Positions 7,836-17,165 are shown, counted from the first letter of the stretch. The stretch: 64,000 bases of DNA from UBA4738 sp002413305 (GCA_036847185.1 DAIUAM010000004.1:33499-97498); one strand, 5' to 3'. Translations and numbers: made by a program. Notes: generated by a model from the sequence alone, not told the origin.

Positions 7836-10800
7836 GTGGCCGAGATGATCTGCGATCGCTGCGGCGCGGACCTCCCCGAGGGCGCCCGGTTCTGCCCCCG
7901 GTGTGGTGCCCCCGTGTCCATCGCCACCACCGAGGAACGCAAGGTGGTGACCGTGCTGTTCGCCGACCTCGCCGCGTCCACCGAGCTCGCCGCCAGCCTG
8001 GACGCCGAACGGTTCCGAGAGGTCATCGCCGAGTTCTTCCGGATGGCCTCCTCCGAGCTCCTCTCGCTCCGGGGACGCGCGGAGAAGTTCGTGGGCGACG
8101 CGGTGATGGCGGTGTTCGGCATGCCGCACGCCCACGAGGACGACGCGCTGCGCGCGGTCCGGGCGGGCCTGATCATCCGGGACCAGACCGCCCGGCTCGG
8201 GGAGGCCCTGAACCTCCGGGTCCCGCTCAGCGTCCGGGTCGGCGTCAACTCCGGCGCGGTCGCCACGGGGTCCGGGCTGGGCGACCAGTTCTTCGTCTCC
8301 GGCGCCGCCGTCAACCTCGCCGCTCGATTGCAGGAGGCCGCCGCCCCCGGCGAGGTGCTGGTCGGCGAGACCACCTGGCAGCTCGCGCGGCACGCCGTCG
8401 CGTTCGGACCGGAGCGGCTGGTTCCGGCCCGGGGATTCGCCGAGGAGGTCCCCGCCTGGCCGGTGGAGTCCCTCTCGCCCCGGTCCTCGCGGCGAACGAT
8501 CCCACTGGTCGACCGCCGCCGGGAGTTGGCCCTGTTGACCGAGACCTACGAGCGGGCCCGGGAGAGCCCCCGGGCCCACATGGTCACCATCCTCGGTGAG
8601 CCGGGCATCGGCAAGACCCGCCTGGTCGACGAGTTCGTCGCCCTCCTCCCAGAAGAGGTCAAGGTCCTGGCCGGCCGGACCAGCGAGTTCGAAGAGGAGC
8701 CCACGTTCGCCCCCATCGCCGAGATGATCCGGCGGGTCCTGGACGTCGAACGCAACGCGCCCATCACCGTGCTCCGGCAGAAGCTCCACGACGTGGTCGA
8801 GGGGTGCTGCGACGTCACGGAGGTCGAGCAGGTCACGGCGCGGCTCGGGCTGGCGCTGGGCCTGGGCGAGCCCGCCCGGGAGGGCCAGCGGTTCCGGGCG
8901 GCCGAGATCCGGGCCGGCTTCCTCGCCTTCCTGCAGGGTTACGCGCACGGCGACCCGGTGGTGCTGGTCTTCGACGACCTCCACCACGCGCGGCCCGCGC
9001 TGTTCGACCTGGTCGAACAGACCGTGCGGGAGTCCCGGCGGACACCGCTCATGGTTGTGGGGATCGCCCGCGACGAGCTCTTGGAGGCGCGGCCGGGGTG
9101 GGGCGGCGGCCTGCCCGACTCGTTCACCATCCGGCTCGAACCGTTCGCCATGCGGGAGGCCACGGAGCTGGCCGTCGCCGCCGGGGAGGCGCTGGACGAG
9201 GCCCTCGCGGCCCGGATCGCGGCCCAAGCCGGCGGCAACCCGTTCTTCATCGTGGAGACCACCGGCATGCTGCTCGACCAGCACGAAGAGCACCTCACCG
9301 GCGCCCTGCACAGCCACCTACTGCCGCCCACCGTGCAGGCGGTGGTGGCCAGCCGCATCGACCACCTTCCGGAGGACGCCCGCGACCTGATCCGCAAGGC
9401 GAGCGTGTTCTCGAAGTCCACGTTCCACGTGTCGGAGCTCGCCTACATCGCGGATCCGCGTGAGGAGCTGCTGCACGTCCTGGAGGAGGCCGAGCTGATC
9501 GTCCCCGACCCGGACCGGCCGGGCGTGTGGCGGTTCCGGCACGACATGCTCCGCGACGTCGCGTACGAGAGCCTCCCCAAGCGGGAACGCCAGCGCCTGC
9601 ACCTCCTGGTCGCCGAAGGGCTGGAGCGGGACGAACCCGGGCGATACCCGAGGGTGATCGCCTACCACCTGGCCCAGGCGGCGCAGGCCGCGCTCGACCT
9701 CGACCCGAAGGACCGGACCCTGGCCGACCGGGCCATCCAGGCGCTGACCAGGGCCGGCGACCTGGCGCGATGGCGGATGGAGTCGGGCACCGCCTCCGAG
9801 ATCTACGAGCAGGCACTGGTCCTGGCGGGGCCCGAGGAGGACTGGGGAGTTCGGGAAGCCCGGATCCTGGCCTCCCTCGGGGAGTCGCGGTACTGGCGCG
9901 GGGAGTACGAGGAGGCCTTCGACGTCCTCAACCGGGCCCTGGACCTCGCCGACGGCGACGCGTGGACCCGGGCGATGGCCTGCCGGTTCCTGGGCGACAT
10001 CTGGCTGAACGTGCGGGAAGACCTCGACCGGGCTACCTTGCTGTTCGACCAGGCCATGGAGGCCGCCCGCGAGCTGGACGACCCATGGGTCATCGCGCGC
10101 GTCCTGCTCATGGCCGGGTGGGCGCCCTACTGGCGGGACGACCTGGCCGGCGCGCGGGCGATGTTCGAGGAGGCGCTGCGGATCGCCCGGGACAACCCTG
10201 AGGGCGACCGGTGGGGGCAAGCCCGGGCGCTGACCTCGTTGACGTCGGTGATCTCGCCGGTGGGGGACGAGGTGGAGTGCCTGGAGCTGGGACGCCGGGC
10301 CCTGGCGCTGGGCCGGGAGATGAACGACCCGTTCACGATCGCGGTGGCCCAGCAGAACGTGGGCAACTCGTTCCGCCGGATGTGGGAGCTGGACCAGTCG
10401 CTGCCCGCCTTCGACGAGTCAGTCCGGATCTTCCGGGACATCGGCGCTCGGTGGGAGCTGGCCAGCGTGCTGGGGGACCGGGCCATGGTGTTCCGATACC
10501 TGGGACGGCTGATGGAGGCGGAAAGGGACCTCCGGGAGGCCCTCGACCTGTGCCGGCGGCTGCATGAGCGGAGCCTCATCTCGTGGACCGCCGCCGAGCT
10601 GGCTCGGGTCCTGCTGGGTCGCGGAGATCGGGTGGCGGCGCGGCAGGTACTGGAGGACCCATCGATCATGCCGGTCACCACCGACATCGGGACCCGGGTC
10701 ACCGCATCGGTGGTCGAGTCCCTCCTGGCCCTGGCCGAAGGGGACCGCGACCGGGCGCTCCGCCTCGCCCAGGAGGCCCTGGCTCAGGAGCGCTCCGAGG

Positions 10801-10979
10801 TCTGGCCGAACCCGGTGGCCTCGCGCGTGTGGTGGGTGGGGAGGCTGTTCGGGCCGGAAGCGGTAGGCGGGGAAGGGGAGATGGAGGCGGCCCGGGCGAC
10901 GCTGGAGGCGGCCCATTGGATCGCCGCGCTGAAGGAGCCCGAGCTGGTCCTGGGCAGCCAGGCACCCGCCCCGGCGTGA
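7836..10979 (+). CDS. zinc-ribbon / class III nucleotide cyclase / AAA ATPase / TPR multidomain protein
   Basis: 1047 residues. A four-Cys zinc ribbon (Cys6, 9, 20, 23) leads into a class III cyclase domain (about 36-190). Catalytic positions look intact: metal-binding Asp44 (VLFADLA) and Asp88, Lys84 next to it (EKFVGDAV, adenine-type specificity) and the transition-state pair Asn160/Arg164 (VNLAARL). An AAA/STAND-type ATPase follows, with Walker A GEPGIGKT (Lys260) and VLVFDDLHHA as Walker B, then a long helical TPR-like region (about 600-1040). This layout is common in Actinobacteria and is thought to couple cAMP synthesis to signal sensing by the repeat region. No transmembrane segment or DNA-binding domain seen. 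The stop overlaps the next gene's ATG. Confidence 0.9.
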   Translation: MAEMICDRCGADLPEGARFCPRCGAPVSIATTEERKVVTVLFADLAASTELAASLDAERFREVIAEFFRMASSELLSLRGRAEKFVGDAVMAVFGMPHAHEDDALRAVRAGLIIRDQTARLGEALNLRVPLSVRVGVNSGAVATGSGLGDQFFVSGAAVNLAARLQEAAAPGEVLVGETTWQLARHAVAFGPERLVPARGFAEEVPAWPVESLSPRSSRRTIPLVDRRRELALLTETYERARESPRAHMVTILGEPGIGKTRLVDEFVALLPEEVKVLAGRTSEFEEEPTFAPIAEMIRRVLDVERNAPITVLRQKLHDVVEGCCDVTEVEQVTARLGLALGLGEPAREGQRFRAAEIRAGFLAFLQGYAHGDPVVLVFDDLHHARPALFDLVEQTVRESRRTPLMVVGIARDELLEARPGWGGGLPDSFTIRLEPFAMREATELAVAAGEALDEALAARIAAQAGGNPFFIVETTGMLLDQHEEHLTGALHSHLLPPTVQAVVASRIDHLPEDARDLIRKASVFSKSTFHVSELAYIADPREELLHVLEEAELIVPDPDRPGVWRFRHDMLRDVAYESLPKRERQRLHLLVAEGLERDEPGRYPRVIAYHLAQAAQAALDLDPKDRTLADRAIQALTRAGDLARWRMESGTASEIYEQALVLAGPEEDWGVREARILASLGESRYWRGEYEEAFDVLNRALDLADGDAWTRAMACRFLGDIWLNVREDLDRATLLFDQAMEAARELDDPWVIARVLLMAGWAPYWRDDLAGARAMFEEALRIARDNPEGDRWGQARALTSLTSVISPVGDEVECLELGRRALALGREMNDPFTIAVAQQNVGNSFRRMWELDQSLPAFDESVRIFRDIGARWELASVLGDRAMVFRYLGRLMEAERDLREALDLCRRLHERSLISWTAAELARVLLGRGDRVAARQVLEDPSIMPVTTDIGTRVTASVVESLLALAEGDRDRALRLAQEALAQERSEVWPNPVASRVWWVGRLFGPEAVGGEGEMEAARATLEAAHWIAALKEPELVLGSQAPAPA

Positions 10980-11536
10980 TGGCGAACCACCCGCCGGAGC
11001 ACGTGGCCAGCGTGGCCTGGCGGCGGCTGGACCATCCCGCCACCGAGTACTGCTCGCTGTGGGAGGCGGGCGAGCTGGGGTGGGCGGTGGACGGCGTGGT
11101 GGTCGGCGCCCTGGACGGCGCACCGTACCGCATCGTGTACCAGATCCACTGCGCCCCGGACTGGCGGACCGAGCGGTTCGCCCTGCGCCTGGACCGCGGC
11201 GACCGGGCCGAGACGCTCGAGCTCTCACGGGCGGAGAGCGTCGAATTCGCAGGGCGCCTGGACGCCGACTTGGGCTTCAGCCCTTCGACCAACACGCTGC
11301 CGGTCCGGCGTCTGGGGCTCCCGGTGGGCGGATCGGCGGAGATCGAAGCCGCGTGGGTCCGGTTCCCGGAGCTGGACGTCCTGCCGCTCCGCCAGCGTTA
11401 CACGCGCCTCGCCGACCGGACCTACCGGTACGAGAGCCTGGACAGCGGATTCGCCCGCGACCTGTCGGTGGACGAGCACGGGCTGGTGGTCGACTACGCC
11501 GGCCTGTGGGAACGCATCGGCGGGGTTGGCGAGTAA
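10979..11536 (+). CDS. putative glycolipid-binding domain protein
   Basis: 185 residues. ATG 10979 overlaps the cyclase stop (TGATG), so translation is coupled. The pattern WRRLDHPATEYCSLW, then GAPYRIVYQIHCAPDW and the ending VDYAGLWERI matches the family annotated as putative glycolipid-binding (PF06475), whose true function is poorly known. No signal peptide, so cytoplasmic. Neighbourhood gives no extra hint except coupling to the cyclase gene. Confidence 0.7.
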   Translation: MANHPPEHVASVAWRRLDHPATEYCSLWEAGELGWAVDGVVVGALDGAPYRIVYQIHCAPDWRTERFALRLDRGDRAETLELSRAESVEFAGRLDADLGFSPSTNTLPVRRLGLPVGGSAEIEAAWVRFPELDVLPLRQRYTRLADRTYRYESLDSGFARDLSVDEHGLVVDYAGLWERIGGVGE

Positions 11537-11539
11537 CCT
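11534..11539 (+). promoter_or_regulatory. -10 element (TAACCT), leaderless promoter
   Basis: TAACCT overlaps the stop codon of the upstream gene and ends 7 nt before the ATG at 11547. Confidence 0.45.
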
Positions 11540-11546
11540 TCGAGCC

Positions 11547-12719
11547 ATGGACTTCGACCTCACCCGGGAGCAGGAGGAGTTCCGCAAGGCGGTGCGCGAG
11601 TTCGCCGAAGAGGTCATCGCGCCCCGGGCGGAGGAGATGGACCGGCTGGAGGAGCTCCCCGTCGACATCGTGAAACAGATGGGCCAGATGGGGTTGTTCG
11701 GCCTGCCCTTCCCCGAGGAGTATGGGGGCCAGGGTGCCGACTTCCTGACGTTCTCCATCGCCGTCGAAGAGATCGCCCGGATCGATTCGTCGATGGCCAT
11801 CACGCTGGAGGCCGGCGTGGGTCTCGGGGCCAACCCGATCTACCACTTCGGGACCGAGGACCAGAAGCAGCGCTGGCTGGTCCCGATGTGCCGCGGCGAG
11901 ATGCTGGGGGCGTTCGGCCTGACCGAGCCCGGCGGCGGATCGGATGCCGGTTCGACCAAGACGAGCGCCAGGCTGGAGAGCGGCGAGTGGGTGATCAACG
12001 GCTCGAAGTCGTTCATCACGAACTCGGGCACGGAGATCACCGGGCTCTGCACGGTGACGGCGGTGACGGGCATCGCGCCGGGAGGGCACAAGGAGATCAG
12101 CGCGATCATCGTGCCGGCGGGCACCGCCGGGTTCGAGGTGGGCGCGTCGTACCGGAAGGTCGGATGGCACGCCTCCGACACGCACGAGCTCGCGTTCAAC
12201 GACTGCCGTGTGCCCGAGGCGAACCTGGTCGGCGAACGCGGGAAGGGGTACGCGCAGTTCCTGCAGACGCTCGACGACGGGCGGATCGCGGTGGCCGCGC
12301 TGGGGACCGGGCTGGCCCAGGGCTGTCTGGACGAATGCCTGAAGTACTCGAAGGAGCGTCACGCGTTCGGCCGGCCGATCGGTTCGTTCCAGGCGCTGCA
12401 GTTCAAGATCGCGGACATGAAGGTGGCGGTGGAGAACGCGCGGATGGCGACCTATCGGGCGGCGTGGCTCCGCGACCGGGGCCGTCCCTACAAGGCCGAA
12501 GCCGCCAGAGCCAAGCTGTACGCCAGCGAGATCGCGGTCACGTGCGCCCGCGAGGCCGTCCAGATCCACGGGGCGTACGGCTACATGGAGGACTTCCCGG
12601 TGGCCCGCTACTACCGCGACTCGAAGGTGCTGGAGATCGGTGAGGGGACCAGCGAGATCATGCGGTGGATCATCGCCCGGGACTTGGGCCTGCCGGAGGC
12701 TCCCGAGGCGCACGCGTAG
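11547..12719 (+). CDS. acyl-CoA dehydrogenase (short/branched-chain type)
   Basis: 390 residues, standard length. MDFDLTREQEEFRKAVREF starts the alpha domain; GAFGLTEPGGGSDAGSTKT is the FAD/substrate-binding ACAD signature, and IHGAYGYMEDFPVARYYRD with EIGEGTSEI is the C-terminal signature containing the base-type Glu seen in short-chain enzymes. It would oxidise an acyl-CoA to the 2-enoyl-CoA and pass electrons to ETF. Given the leucine-type operon upstream, isovaleryl-CoA is a reasonable substrate, but butyryl- or methylsuccinyl-CoA are alternatives. Its 3' end overlaps the convergent sigma-factor pseudogene by 50 bp. Confidence 0.9.
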   Translation: MDFDLTREQEEFRKAVREFAEEVIAPRAEEMDRLEELPVDIVKQMGQMGLFGLPFPEEYGGQGADFLTFSIAVEEIARIDSSMAITLEAGVGLGANPIYHFGTEDQKQRWLVPMCRGEMLGAFGLTEPGGGSDAGSTKTSARLESGEWVINGSKSFITNSGTEITGLCTVTAVTGIAPGGHKEISAIIVPAGTAGFEVGASYRKVGWHASDTHELAFNDCRVPEANLVGERGKGYAQFLQTLDDGRIAVAALGTGLAQGCLDECLKYSKERHAFGRPIGSFQALQFKIADMKVAVENARMATYRAAWLRDRGRPYKAEAARAKLYASEIAVTCAREAVQIHGAYGYMEDFPVARYYRDSKVLEIGEGTSEIMRWIIARDLGLPEAPEAHA

Positions 12720-14078
12720 GGCGCCGCCAAGCCTTACCTCCCCCGACCTCGTGCAGACGGGCCTGGAGGAACGAGACGTCGGCGGGGTTGGTGGCCAGGT
12801 CGATCGCCCGACGGTAGGCCGACGCGGCCTCGTCGTACCGCTCCGCCCGGCGGAGCAGCGCGGCCCGGGACGAATGCAGCAGGGAGTAGCCGTCCAGCGC
12901 TCCCGACGCCGCCAGCTCGTCCATCATCTCCAGCCCCCGCGCGAGGTCGCCGGCCATCGCCACCGCCACCGCGCGATTGAGCTCCACCACCGGAGAGGGG
13001 GAGACGCGAGCAAGCATGCCGTACAGCGAGGCGATCCGTGCCCAGTTCGTGCCCGACGGCTCGACCGCCGAGGCGTGCGCGGCCGCGATCGACGCCTGCA
13101 GCTGGTACGGCCCAACCCGCCAGAACCTCGCCGAGCGGGCCACCAGGTGCAGGCCCTCCGCGATCTCCGCGCGGTCCCACACCGACCGGTCCTGCTCTCC
13201 AACAGGACGATGGTGCCGTCGGCCGAGACACGGGCGTCCCGCCGGGAGTCCTGGAGCAGCATCAGCGCGAGCAGGCCGAGCGCCTCCGGTTCGTCCGGCA
13301 TGAACTCGACGACGAACCGGCCCAACCGGATCGCCTCTCCGCACAGCTCCCGCCGGACGATGGAGGGGGACGACGTCGCCGAGTATCCCTCGTTGAACAC
13401 CAGATACAGCACGGCCAACACCGACCGGAGCCGCTCGGGAAGGAGATGGTCCGCCGGCACGCGGAACGGGATGGCCGCCTCCCGGATCTTCCGCTTCGCC
13501 CGAACCAGCCGCTGGGCCATGGTCGGCACGGGGACCAGGAACGCCCGGGCGATCTCCTCCGTGGTGAGGCCGCCCAAGGACCGGAGGGTGAGTGCAACCT
13601 GTGCCTCGGGCGCCAGGGCCGGATGGCAGCAGGTGAAGATCAGCGTCAGCCGTTCGTCCGGGATCGCCGTCGCGCCGCCTTCCTCTCCGAGGCCTCTCGC
13701 GCCCACTGACCCGCGGGCATCGGTCGCGGACGCTTCTCGGGCCGCCTCCGCTTCGAGTTGCAGCCGCTTCTCCGCAAGGCGCTTCTCGCGCCGGAGCCTG
13801 TCGATGGCCCGGTTCCGGGCGGTCGTGGTGATCCACGCTCCGGGGTTGCGCGGCACCCCGATCGCGGGCCACCGTTCCAAGGCGATAGCGAATGCCTCCT
13901 GCACGGCTTCCTCGGCCAGGTCGAAGTCGCCGAGTACCCGGATGAGTGTGGCCACCGATCGGCCCCACTCCTCACGGAAGACCCGCCCGACCAGCTCGGC
14001 TGCCGCGCTCGAGCCACCGTCCCCGCCGGCGCGGCCCGAAGCGCCGCCGGTCGGCGGGCGCCGTTCCTCCTCACGCAT
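12670..14078 (-). pseudogene. ECF42-type sigma factor, frameshifted
   Basis: From ATG 14078 a sigma-70 family protein is encoded: region 2 (GDFDLAEEAVQEAFAIALERW, summarised) and RNRAIDRLRREKRL, region 4 (LRSLGGLTTEEIARAFLVP), then the ECF42-specific extension (VLAVLYLVFNEGYSA, LGLLALMLLQDSRRDARV). After DGTIVLLE the frame is lost near 13193-13200; one base later the other frame continues the family sequence (QDRSVWDRAEIAEGLHLV, NWARIASLYGML, SYLLHSSRAALLRR-like TPR end) to a stop at 12670. GAGAGCAG appears where GAGGAGCAG would restore the frame. ECF42 factors depend on this C-terminal TPR extension, so the gene is probably inactive unless the shift is a sequencing error. Its usual partner, a DGPF gene, is at 16582. 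Confidence 0.8.
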
Positions 14079-14118
14079 GTGGACGCACCTCGATCGCCCC
14101 GGGCACGCGGGCAGGATA
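14071..14118 (-). pseudogene. 3' scrap of a second DGPF/YCII-type gene
   Basis: Immediately upstream of the sigma start, one minus-strand frame reads ARVPGAIEVRPHA and stops at 14071-14073, overlapping the sigma start by a few bases. GAIEVRP is the characteristic ending of DGPF/YCII proteins (the intact gene at 16582 ends GAIEIRPVV). The reading frame further upstream does not resemble the family. I read this as the residue of a DGPF gene whose 5' part was lost when the DUF11 segment arrived. Short, so coincidence cannot be excluded. Confidence 0.5.
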
Positions 14119-14366
14119 ACGAGTTTCTACGGATTGACTACTTGTGGGCTAGGCCGGATGGACTATCCAAAGTCACACCGAACGCTCTATTGCTACGGCG
14201 AGGGAGACTTAGGTACCGTTTGTTACCTCGATCGGGGTGATCGAGGGGGGACCAAATGGGCGAGGCACCAGGGATGAAGCGTCACCGCGGTTCGATCCGC
14301 GTTCGCTTGAGCTGTTCTTTCAGCACCTCCTGGTTGCGTACGCCCCGAGCAGGTAGGTAGAGGGGG
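14119..14366. other. non-coding, lower-GC leader region upstream of the DUF11 gene
   Basis: No convincing gene. The stretch is visibly richer in A/T than its surroundings and includes TTGACT at about 14135 and an imperfect dyad (GGTACC / GGTAAC) near 14211-14226, either of which could belong to a promoter; no well-spaced -35/-10 pair is clear. I looked for a riboswitch aptamer and did not find a match. Confidence 0.4.
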
Positions 14367-16499
14367 ATGTACATGTCAGGTCAACGAAACGTCAAACGGA
14401 TCCTCGTCGTGGTGGCGGTGCTGGCCGGGGTCGTGGTGCCCCTGCAGCCTCTGCTGGCGCATGCCGCCTTTGCCGGTGGAACCCCAGCGCTGTCCACCGA
14501 CAAGCCCGACTACTCGCCCGAGGAGACGGTGCAGGTCGCCGGCGCAGGCTTCACGGCCGGCAGCTACGCCATCCCGATCCTTCGTCCGGATGGGACGATG
14601 GTCACCGGTGACGGCACGTTCACTGCCGGCTGGGATCTCACCACGGCCGATGGGTCCGGGGCCTTCTCGTATGCCTACCAGCTCGACGGGGTCCAGGGGA
14701 CGTACGAGGTCAGGGCCTACCCGCCCGATTGGTCCGGAGACTGGACCCAGACGCCGATCACCTCGGTCACGTTCACCGACGCTCAGGCGAACCTCGACCA
14801 GTGCCGGAACGGCCCCCTCAGCGCCCCCGTTCAATGCACGGGCAGCGCCTGGGCGAATGGCGACTCACAGGCGACGCAAGCTCACTGGCGGGAGGGCGAC
14901 TCGCTCCCGTACCGGATACGTCTGTCCAACCTCACCACGGGCACCCACACGCTCGGCATCCAGTGGGACACGACGAAGGGCGGCAAGCACGCCCTCGACT
15001 ACCTGACGAGCTACGACCGGACCGAGACCACCGCCGACCCCTGCTCGGGAGTGACCGGCTGCGCGACGGCCACCACCTTCCCGATCCCCGCCGACCCCAA
15101 CGTGACGGTTCCCCAGGTTGCCGGGTCGTTCGCCTGCTTCAGTTGCACGATCACCGCGGCCTCGGCATATACGCTCTCCGGCACCTACGCGGGCGACAGC
15201 TCGACGTCGATCACCCTCACGTTCGACACCTCGGTGTCGACCCCAGTGATCGCCTGGGGCGGTCACATCGCGGCACAAGAGGACTGGGGTCTGGGGAACT
15301 CGGCGGGCTCGATCAACGGCTCGCCGTACCACACGGCGCTGCTCGATCTCGACGGCAAGGGTGGCAAGCAGGACCGAGGGCTCGCGGCCGCGGCGGTGCT
15401 GCCCGTCCCGTCGTCGATCACCACACAGGTGAGTAACTCGACGATCAACCCGGGCGACTCGGTGACCGATCTGGCCACGGTCACCGGCGCGACGATCACG
15501 CCGACCGGCACGGTGACGTTCTTCGCCTGCGGCCCGTCGGCGAGCCCCCCCGACTGCTCGACCGGAGGGGCGCAGGTCGGGACTCCCGTCACGCTGGTCG
15601 GGGGCCAGGCCACGTCGGATCCGTTCACCCCCGGCACGAGCGCGTCGGCCGACGGTACGTACTGCTTCCGCGCGGCGTACACGCCGGACCCCACGGCTCC
15701 CTACTCGCCCAACACGGAGACGAACACCACGACGGAGTGCTTCACGCAGCTCGTCGCCGGTATCGCCATCGTGAAGACGGCCGACAAGAAGATCGTCTCG
15801 CCGACCGATCAGATCGGGTTCAAGATCAAGGTGACCAGCACGGGGCCGGGCGACGCCTACGACGTGATGCTGAACGATCCGCTGCCGACCAACGCCCAGG
15901 GGATCTCCTGGTCGATCGCCGGTGGGACCGGGGCTGGTGACTGCCAGATCATCAGCGGTCCCATCCTGACCTGCGACTTCGGGACCATGTCGGCGGGCGC
16001 CACCTTCACCGTTCACGTGGTGTCGCCCACCGGCATTCAGAGCCCGTGCGACCCGAACCTCCCGAACACGGCGACGGTGACCACGAGCAACGCCGGCAGC
16101 GCGCAGGCCAGGGCATACGTCAAACTGCTGTGCACGAAGGTGTCTCTCAGCCTCACGGCCGACTCTTCGGTCGCGACGGCCGGGGACACGATCGGATTCA
16201 CTGGCGTGGTCAAGAGCTACGAGAAGGGTGCTGCCTACGGGGTGACGCTGACCGACACCCTGCCGGCGAATGGAGGACTGGTCTGGACGATCGACACGGT
16301 GAATTCCGACGCCGGGTGCAGCATCTCCTCAGGTGTCCTCACCTGCTCTTGGGGAACGATCGGCACCCAACAGAGTCGTCGGGTCCACATCACGTCCCCG
16401 ACGTCCGGGGCCGTGATCGTCCACAACTCGGCGACCCTGACGAGCACGAACGCCGCGAATACGCCACTCACCGCCAGCAGGTCGATCCAGGTGGTGTAG
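14367..16499 (+). CDS. secreted protein with two DUF11 repeats
   Basis: 710 residues. ATG 14373 has better spacing to AGGGGG (14361-14366) than ATG 14367, so the protein may be two residues shorter. An N-terminal signal peptide (VKRILVVVAVLAGVVVPL, then AHAAFA) precedes several beta-rich modules: a proline/Asp module (DKPDYSPEETVQVAGAGF), a Thr-rich central region, an Ig-like segment (SSITTQVSNSTINPGDSV) and two DUF11-type repeats (about 465-560 and 590-700: AGIAIVKTADKKIVSPTDQI and SLSLTADSSVATAGDTIGF). No LPXTG or C-terminal helix, so it is probably released or loosely attached. Probable role is cell-surface/adhesive. It lies inside a disrupted DGPF-ECF42 locus on the opposite strand, suggesting acquisition. 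Confidence 0.82.
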   Translation: MYMSGQRNVKRILVVVAVLAGVVVPLQPLLAHAAFAGGTPALSTDKPDYSPEETVQVAGAGFTAGSYAIPILRPDGTMVTGDGTFTAGWDLTTADGSGAFSYAYQLDGVQGTYEVRAYPPDWSGDWTQTPITSVTFTDAQANLDQCRNGPLSAPVQCTGSAWANGDSQATQAHWREGDSLPYRIRLSNLTTGTHTLGIQWDTTKGGKHALDYLTSYDRTETTADPCSGVTGCATATTFPIPADPNVTVPQVAGSFACFSCTITAASAYTLSGTYAGDSSTSITLTFDTSVSTPVIAWGGHIAAQEDWGLGNSAGSINGSPYHTALLDLDGKGGKQDRGLAAAAVLPVPSSITTQVSNSTINPGDSVTDLATVTGATITPTGTVTFFACGPSASPPDCSTGGAQVGTPVTLVGGQATSDPFTPGTSASADGTYCFRAAYTPDPTAPYSPNTETNTTTECFTQLVAGIAIVKTADKKIVSPTDQIGFKIKVTSTGPGDAYDVMLNDPLPTNAQGISWSIAGGTGAGDCQIISGPILTCDFGTMSAGATFTVHVVSPTGIQSPCDPNLPNTATVTTSNAGSAQARAYVKLLCTKVSLSLTADSSVATAGDTIGFTGVVKSYEKGAAYGVTLTDTLPANGGLVWTIDTVNSDAGCSISSGVLTCSWGTIGTQQSRRVHITSPTSGAVIVHNSATLTSTNAANTPLTASRSIQVV

Positions 16500-16535
16500 T
16501 CGTTGCGGGGCGCCGCGAGGCGCGACCGAAACCCA

Positions 16536-16566
16536 GGAAGGGGGCGCGGCATCCGCGCCCCCTTCC
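16536..16566. terminator. strong bidirectional stem-loop terminator
   Basis: A perfect 14-bp stem (GGAAGGGGGCGCGG pairing with its complement) closed by a CAT loop lies between the convergent DUF11 and DGPF genes, 37 bp past the DUF11 stop. It lacks a long T tract, as is usual in high-GC bacteria. Confidence 0.85.
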
Positions 16567-16581
16567 TTCCATGCTGGGTAC

Positions 16582-16944
16582 TCACGTGGGCTGGTCGCCC
16601 TCGTGCACCACGGGCCGGATCTCGATCGCCCCGTGCCGGGCGCCCGGGATCTTCGCAGCCATCTCGATCGCCTCGTCCATGTCCCTACATTCGAGCAGGA
16701 AGAACCCGCCGAGCTGTTCCTTCGTCTCCGCGAACGGTCCGTCGGTCACCAGCGTCTCGCCGTCCCGAACCCGGACCGTGGTGGCGGTCGTTGAGCTCTT
16801 CAGCTCGTCGCCGCCCCGCATCACCCCGCGCGCTTCGGCCTCCCGCGCGAACGTTTCGTACTCCCCGCGGGACGCCGCCCGCACCTCCTCAGGCACGTTC
16901 TCCCAGTCGCTCTCGTCCGCGTAGATCAACAGGGCGTACTGCAT
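16582..16944 (-). CDS. YCII-related DGPF-domain protein
   Basis: 120 residues. MQYALLIYADESDW at the start, VTDGPFAETKEQLGGFFLLE in the middle (the name-giving DGPF motif with following Glu/Lys) and ARHGAIEIRPVV at the end give a confident match to the YCII-related family. Known context: genes of this family usually stand directly upstream of ECF42 sigma factor genes and are co-transcribed with them. Here the sigma gene is 2.5 kb downstream on the same strand and frameshifted, with the DUF11 gene between. The biochemical role is unknown; the fold is a ferredoxin-like small domain. Confidence 0.9.
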   Translation of the reverse strand: MQYALLIYADESDWENVPEEVRAASRGEYETFAREAEARGVMRGGDELKSSTTATTVRVRDGETLVTDGPFAETKEQLGGFFLLECRDMDEAIEMAAKIPGARHGAIEIRPVVHEGDQPT

Positions 16945-17082
16945 CCCTCCGCCTCCTCTTTCACCTCGACGCCTCTGGATCCGCCGCTCAGCCTATCGAC
17001 GAATGAACCTCGCCCGCATCGACAGCGTTCCTGGCCGGGCACGGGCTCAAGGGCCCAACCGGCTCCGCCGACACCCACAGGA

Positions 17083-17094
17083 GATGCATGCATC
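17083..17094. repeat. 12-bp perfect palindrome in a divergent promoter region
   Basis: GATGCATGCATC is self-complementary and lies between the divergent DGPF and M23 peptidase genes. Could be a regulator site; nothing else supports it. Confidence 0.25.
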
Positions 17095-17127
17095 GGATCC
17101 GACCCATGCACGTCCACCCAGCTTGCC

Positions 17128-17157
17128 TTGACAGAGCGATGACCAGTCGAGTAGGTA
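17128..17157 (+). promoter_or_regulatory. candidate sigma-70-type promoter for the M23 peptidase gene
   Basis: TTGACA at 17128-17133 and TAGGTA at 17152-17157 are separated by 18 bp, placing transcription start almost on the GTG at 17166. This would make longer upstream starts (17088, 17139) untranslated and gives a clean signal peptide. Confidence 0.45.
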
Positions 17158-17165
17158 GTAGCTTC

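Noticed and set aside
14200..14366. Possible c-di-GMP or other riboswitch in the DUF11 leader
   Set aside because: Isolated AGGTAG-like bits do not occur in the order or structure of a known aptamer.
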